Shown here in pieces: positions 62,119 to 64,000 of a stretch of DNA of 64,000 bases. Position 1 is the stretch's first letter. Each line of letters opens with the position of its first letter. A program made the position numbers and the translations under genes. The notes beneath the pieces were generated by a model. It made no database searches. It was not told the origin of the DNA and was given only the letters and a program-made list of their open reading frames with translations. This DNA is from Mycolicibacter sp. MU0083 (GTDB lineage Bacteria; Actinomycetota; Actinomycetes; Mycobacteriales; Mycobacteriaceae), in NCBI RefSeq assembly GCF_963378075.1, contig NZ_OY726394.1, positions 806,001-870,000 on the forward strand, written 5' to 3'.

Positions 62119-62252
62119 TTTCGGTACGGGTTGCGGGCGGTGGCCGCGCCCGCCGAACAGGCGCTATTCCGTTGGGCGAGAACTTCCCCGGTGTCGGAGT
62201 CGACACACGGTGGTTAATAACGATTCGGAGATCACCTGCCACAATCGTGGCC

Positions 62253-64000
62253 ATGCGCGCGGGTTTGGCGGACCGGGGAGCCGAGTCGTCGGCGGTGCGC
62301 GCCTTCCTCGATGTCATCGCCGACCGACCGGCGACCCTGGTGTTGGAAGGTGAAGCCGGGATCGGCAAGTCCACCCTGCTGTGGGAGGCGGCAACGGCCG
62401 CCGGTGGCCGGGGATTCCGGGTGCTGTCGGCGATGGGTGCGCCGACCGAGGTGCAGTACGCCCATGCGGCGGTGGCCGACCTGCTCGCCGGCGTCGATCC
62501 CCACGTGGTGGCGGAGCTACCCGCCGACCAGCGTGCCGCCCTGGACCGGGTGATGCTGGGCGGCGGTGACGGACCGGCCGGCGACGAGCGGACGGTGGCC
62601 GCCGCGTTTCTGGCGGTGGCGGACCGGCTGAGTTCGGTTGCGCCGGTGCTGTTGTGCATCGACGACGCGCAATGGCTCGACAAGTCGAGCCGGATGGTGA
62701 TCGGGTATGCGCAACGGCGGCTGACCGGCCGCGTCGGCATGTTGCTCACCGTCCGAACCGGGCCCGCGGACGGCGCCGACCTCGACTGGCTGCATGCGGC
62801 GGGCACCGGATCGGTCGAACGCCTGCAGATCGCGCCCTTGACGATGGGCGGTGTGCACACGCTGGTCTCGACCAGGCTGGGGTATGCCCTGCCGCGGCCG
62901 TCGCTGACCCGGGTTCACCAGATCTCCGGTGGCAACCCGTTTTTCGCCCTCGAGTTGGCGTGGTACATCGCCGAAAACCCCGACAGGGGCCCCGCCGGAC
63001 TGCCGGACGCCCTCGCGTCGCTGGTACGCCACCACATCGGTGACTCCGACGACGAGGTGGCCGCCGTACTCTTGGCCACGGCCTGCGCATCGCTGCCGAC
63101 CGTCGAGCGGGTGGGCCTGGTCACCGGGCTCGGCCCCGATCGGGTGGTGGAACTGGTGGAATCCGAGCAGGCCCGCGGCGTGGTCCGGCTCGACAACGGA
63201 TACGTCCGGTTCCGCCATCCGCTGTTCGCCTCCGGCGTCTACAGTGCGGCCCGGCCGTCGGCACGCCGCGCCATGCACCGTCGGGTCGCCGGGACCGTCC
63301 ACGAGCCGGAACTCACCGCGCGGCATCTGGCGTTGTCGGCCACCAGCGCGGACCCGGAGGTGCTGCAAGCGCTCGACGATGCGGCCACGGTCACGCAGGC
63401 CCGCGGAGCCCCCGCGGTAGCAGCGGAGCTGATCGAACTGGCGATCAACCTGGGCGGTGACAGTCCCACGCGGCGGATGCGGGCCGCTGAGCAATATTTT
63501 CGGGCTGGTGAGATTGCTCAGGCGCGGTTGCACGTGCAGTCGGTTCTGGCAGATCTGCCGTCGGCGAATCCGTTGCGTTGCATGGCGTTGATGATGCTGG
63601 CCGCGGTTACCGGATACGATCAGAGTTTGGTGGCGGCGGCTGAATTGTTGGGTCAGGCTGTCGATGAAGCCGGCGAATACCCCGTTTTGCAATTGCGGGC
63701 CAGGTTGTTGCTGGTGCCGTTGACCGGGCTGATCGGTGATATGAAGGGCTCTGTCGAACTGGCCGACATAGCTGTGGCGCAAGCCGAGCAACTCGACATC
63801 CCAGCACTTCGCAGCCAAGCCCTGACGATCGCGGCGCATGTTCGCTTCCTTTATGGCCTCGGCATTGATCATGAGGCGTTCGAGATCGCTCTGGAGATGG
63901 AACCTGCGGTCAGCGGCACAGCAGCAACCTTCCGTGCCAGTGCGGTCATACCGGTGACGCGTGCGCTGGCCGGGCAGATTCAGGAAGGGCGAATGCAGAT
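62253..64000 (+). CDS. Large AAA/LuxR-type ATPase regulator (3' partial)
   Basis: The frame is open from the ATG at 62253 to the end of the window (582 codons). The N-terminal ATPase has Walker A (EGEAGIGKSTLL, about residue 32) and Walker B (VLLCIDDAQWLD, about residue 132), followed by ISGGNPFFALELA, as in the LuxR/MalT (LAL-type) regulators. The C-terminal visible part is helical and TPR-like. Full-length proteins have about 900 residues and end in a LuxR helix-turn-helix, which would lie past the window. Codon use changes from very G+C-rich to more mixed after about nt 63480. The signal it responds to is unknown. Confidence 0.85.
   Translation, partial: MRAGLADRGAESSAVRAFLDVIADRPATLVLEGEAGIGKSTLLWEAATAAGGRGFRVLSAMGAPTEVQYAHAAVADLLAGVDPHVVAELPADQRAALDRVMLGGGDGPAGDERTVAAAFLAVADRLSSVAPVLLCIDDAQWLDKSSRMVIGYAQRRLTGRVGMLLTVRTGPADGADLDWLHAAGTGSVERLQIAPLTMGGVHTLVSTRLGYALPRPSLTRVHQISGGNPFFALELAWYIAENPDRGPAGLPDALASLVRHHIGDSDDEVAAVLLATACASLPTVERVGLVTGLGPDRVVELVESEQARGVVRLDNGYVRFRHPLFASGVYSAARPSARRAMHRRVAGTVHEPELTARHLALSATSADPEVLQALDDAATVTQARGAPAVAAELIELAINLGGDSPTRRMRAAEQYFRAGEIAQARLHVQSVLADLPSANPLRCMALMMLAAVTGYDQSLVAAAELLGQAVDEAGEYPVLQLRARLLLVPLTGLIGDMKGSVELADIAVAQAEQLDIPALRSQALTIAAHVRFLYGLGIDHEAFEIALEMEPAVSGTAATFRASAVIPVTRALAGQIQEGRMQ

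Overview
The window reads as chromosomal DNA of a mycobacterium, probably a non-tuberculous species. The base composition is high in G+C. It carries an AccD3/EchA6/CtpE cluster, a DesA-type acyl-ACP desaturase, a divergent Ku/LigD pair, a DUF222-HNH (13E12-type) gene behind a mycobacterial SOS box, and exported proteins with PGRS-like glycine repeats. No transposase, integrase, phage structural gene or CRISPR array is visible. M. tuberculosis locus names used here come from memory of gene order and length and were not searched.

Layout. 0-9.1 kb: 3' part of an ABC exporter, an EamA transporter, then a block matching the order Rv0904c-Rv0910 (accD3, echA6, a metallo-beta-lactamase-fold enzyme, ctpE, an SRPBCC protein), then a small membrane protein. 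9.1-19.1 kb: accessory redox and regulatory genes, including an SDR/TetR pair, a gamma-glutamylcyclotransferase fused to a poly-gamma-glutamate-hydrolase-like domain, a DUF1254/DUF1214-type lipoprotein divergent from a large exported protein, an OYE-TetR-DUF6670 operon, an OhrR-like MarR regulator, and tRNA-Arg(CCT). 19.1-24.3 kb: an ECF41-type sigma factor with oxidoreductase, carboxymuconolactone-decarboxylase and epimerase partners, a TetR gene and two copies of a GTCAAC-N3-GTTGAC operator. 24.3-32.3 kb: an unpaired AbrB-type antitoxin, a TIGR01777 epimerase, an exported PE-PPE-domain hydrolase, a DUF1295 protein, a FadD/enoyl-CoA hydratase operon and a divergent regulator with two TetR DNA-binding domains. 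32.3-41 kb: an ArsR regulator opposite a giant CtpH/CtpI-like P-type ATPase, a cytochrome-b/YedY-like molybdoenzyme fusion, and a crcB-DUF190-crcB fluoride cluster. 41-49 kb: acyl-CoA dehydrogenase, SDRs, desaturase, methyltransferase, then mntH and two genes matching Rv0924c/Rv0926c/Rv0927c. 49-54.7 kb: SOS-type HNH gene, ku, ligD and an FAH-family gene, matching Rv0937c-Rv0939. 54.7-59.1 kb: two tandem exported GH5 endoglycoceramidase-like enzymes, each with a PGRS-like linker, whose first 279 codons appear identical in DNA. 59.1-64 kb: an LLM F420-type oxidoreductase, a DUF4873/AurF-diiron pair, and the 5' part of a large ATPase regulator that runs off the window.

How it fits together. Much of the content is lipid and CoA chemistry (AccD3, EchA6, FadD, enoyl-CoA hydratase, acyl-CoA dehydrogenase, SDRs, DesA). 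There is also metal and ion transport (CtpE, a CtpH/I-like pump, MntH, CrcB), non-homologous end joining (Ku, LigD), and several self-contained regulator-plus-enzyme cassettes with visible palindromic operators. Many adjacent genes overlap by 4 nt (ATGA or GTGA), so operon structure is clear. The most distinctive items are the GH5-PGRS twins, the ECF41 locus with its fused oxidoreductase-CMD, and the cyclotransferase/gamma-PGA-hydrolase fusion.
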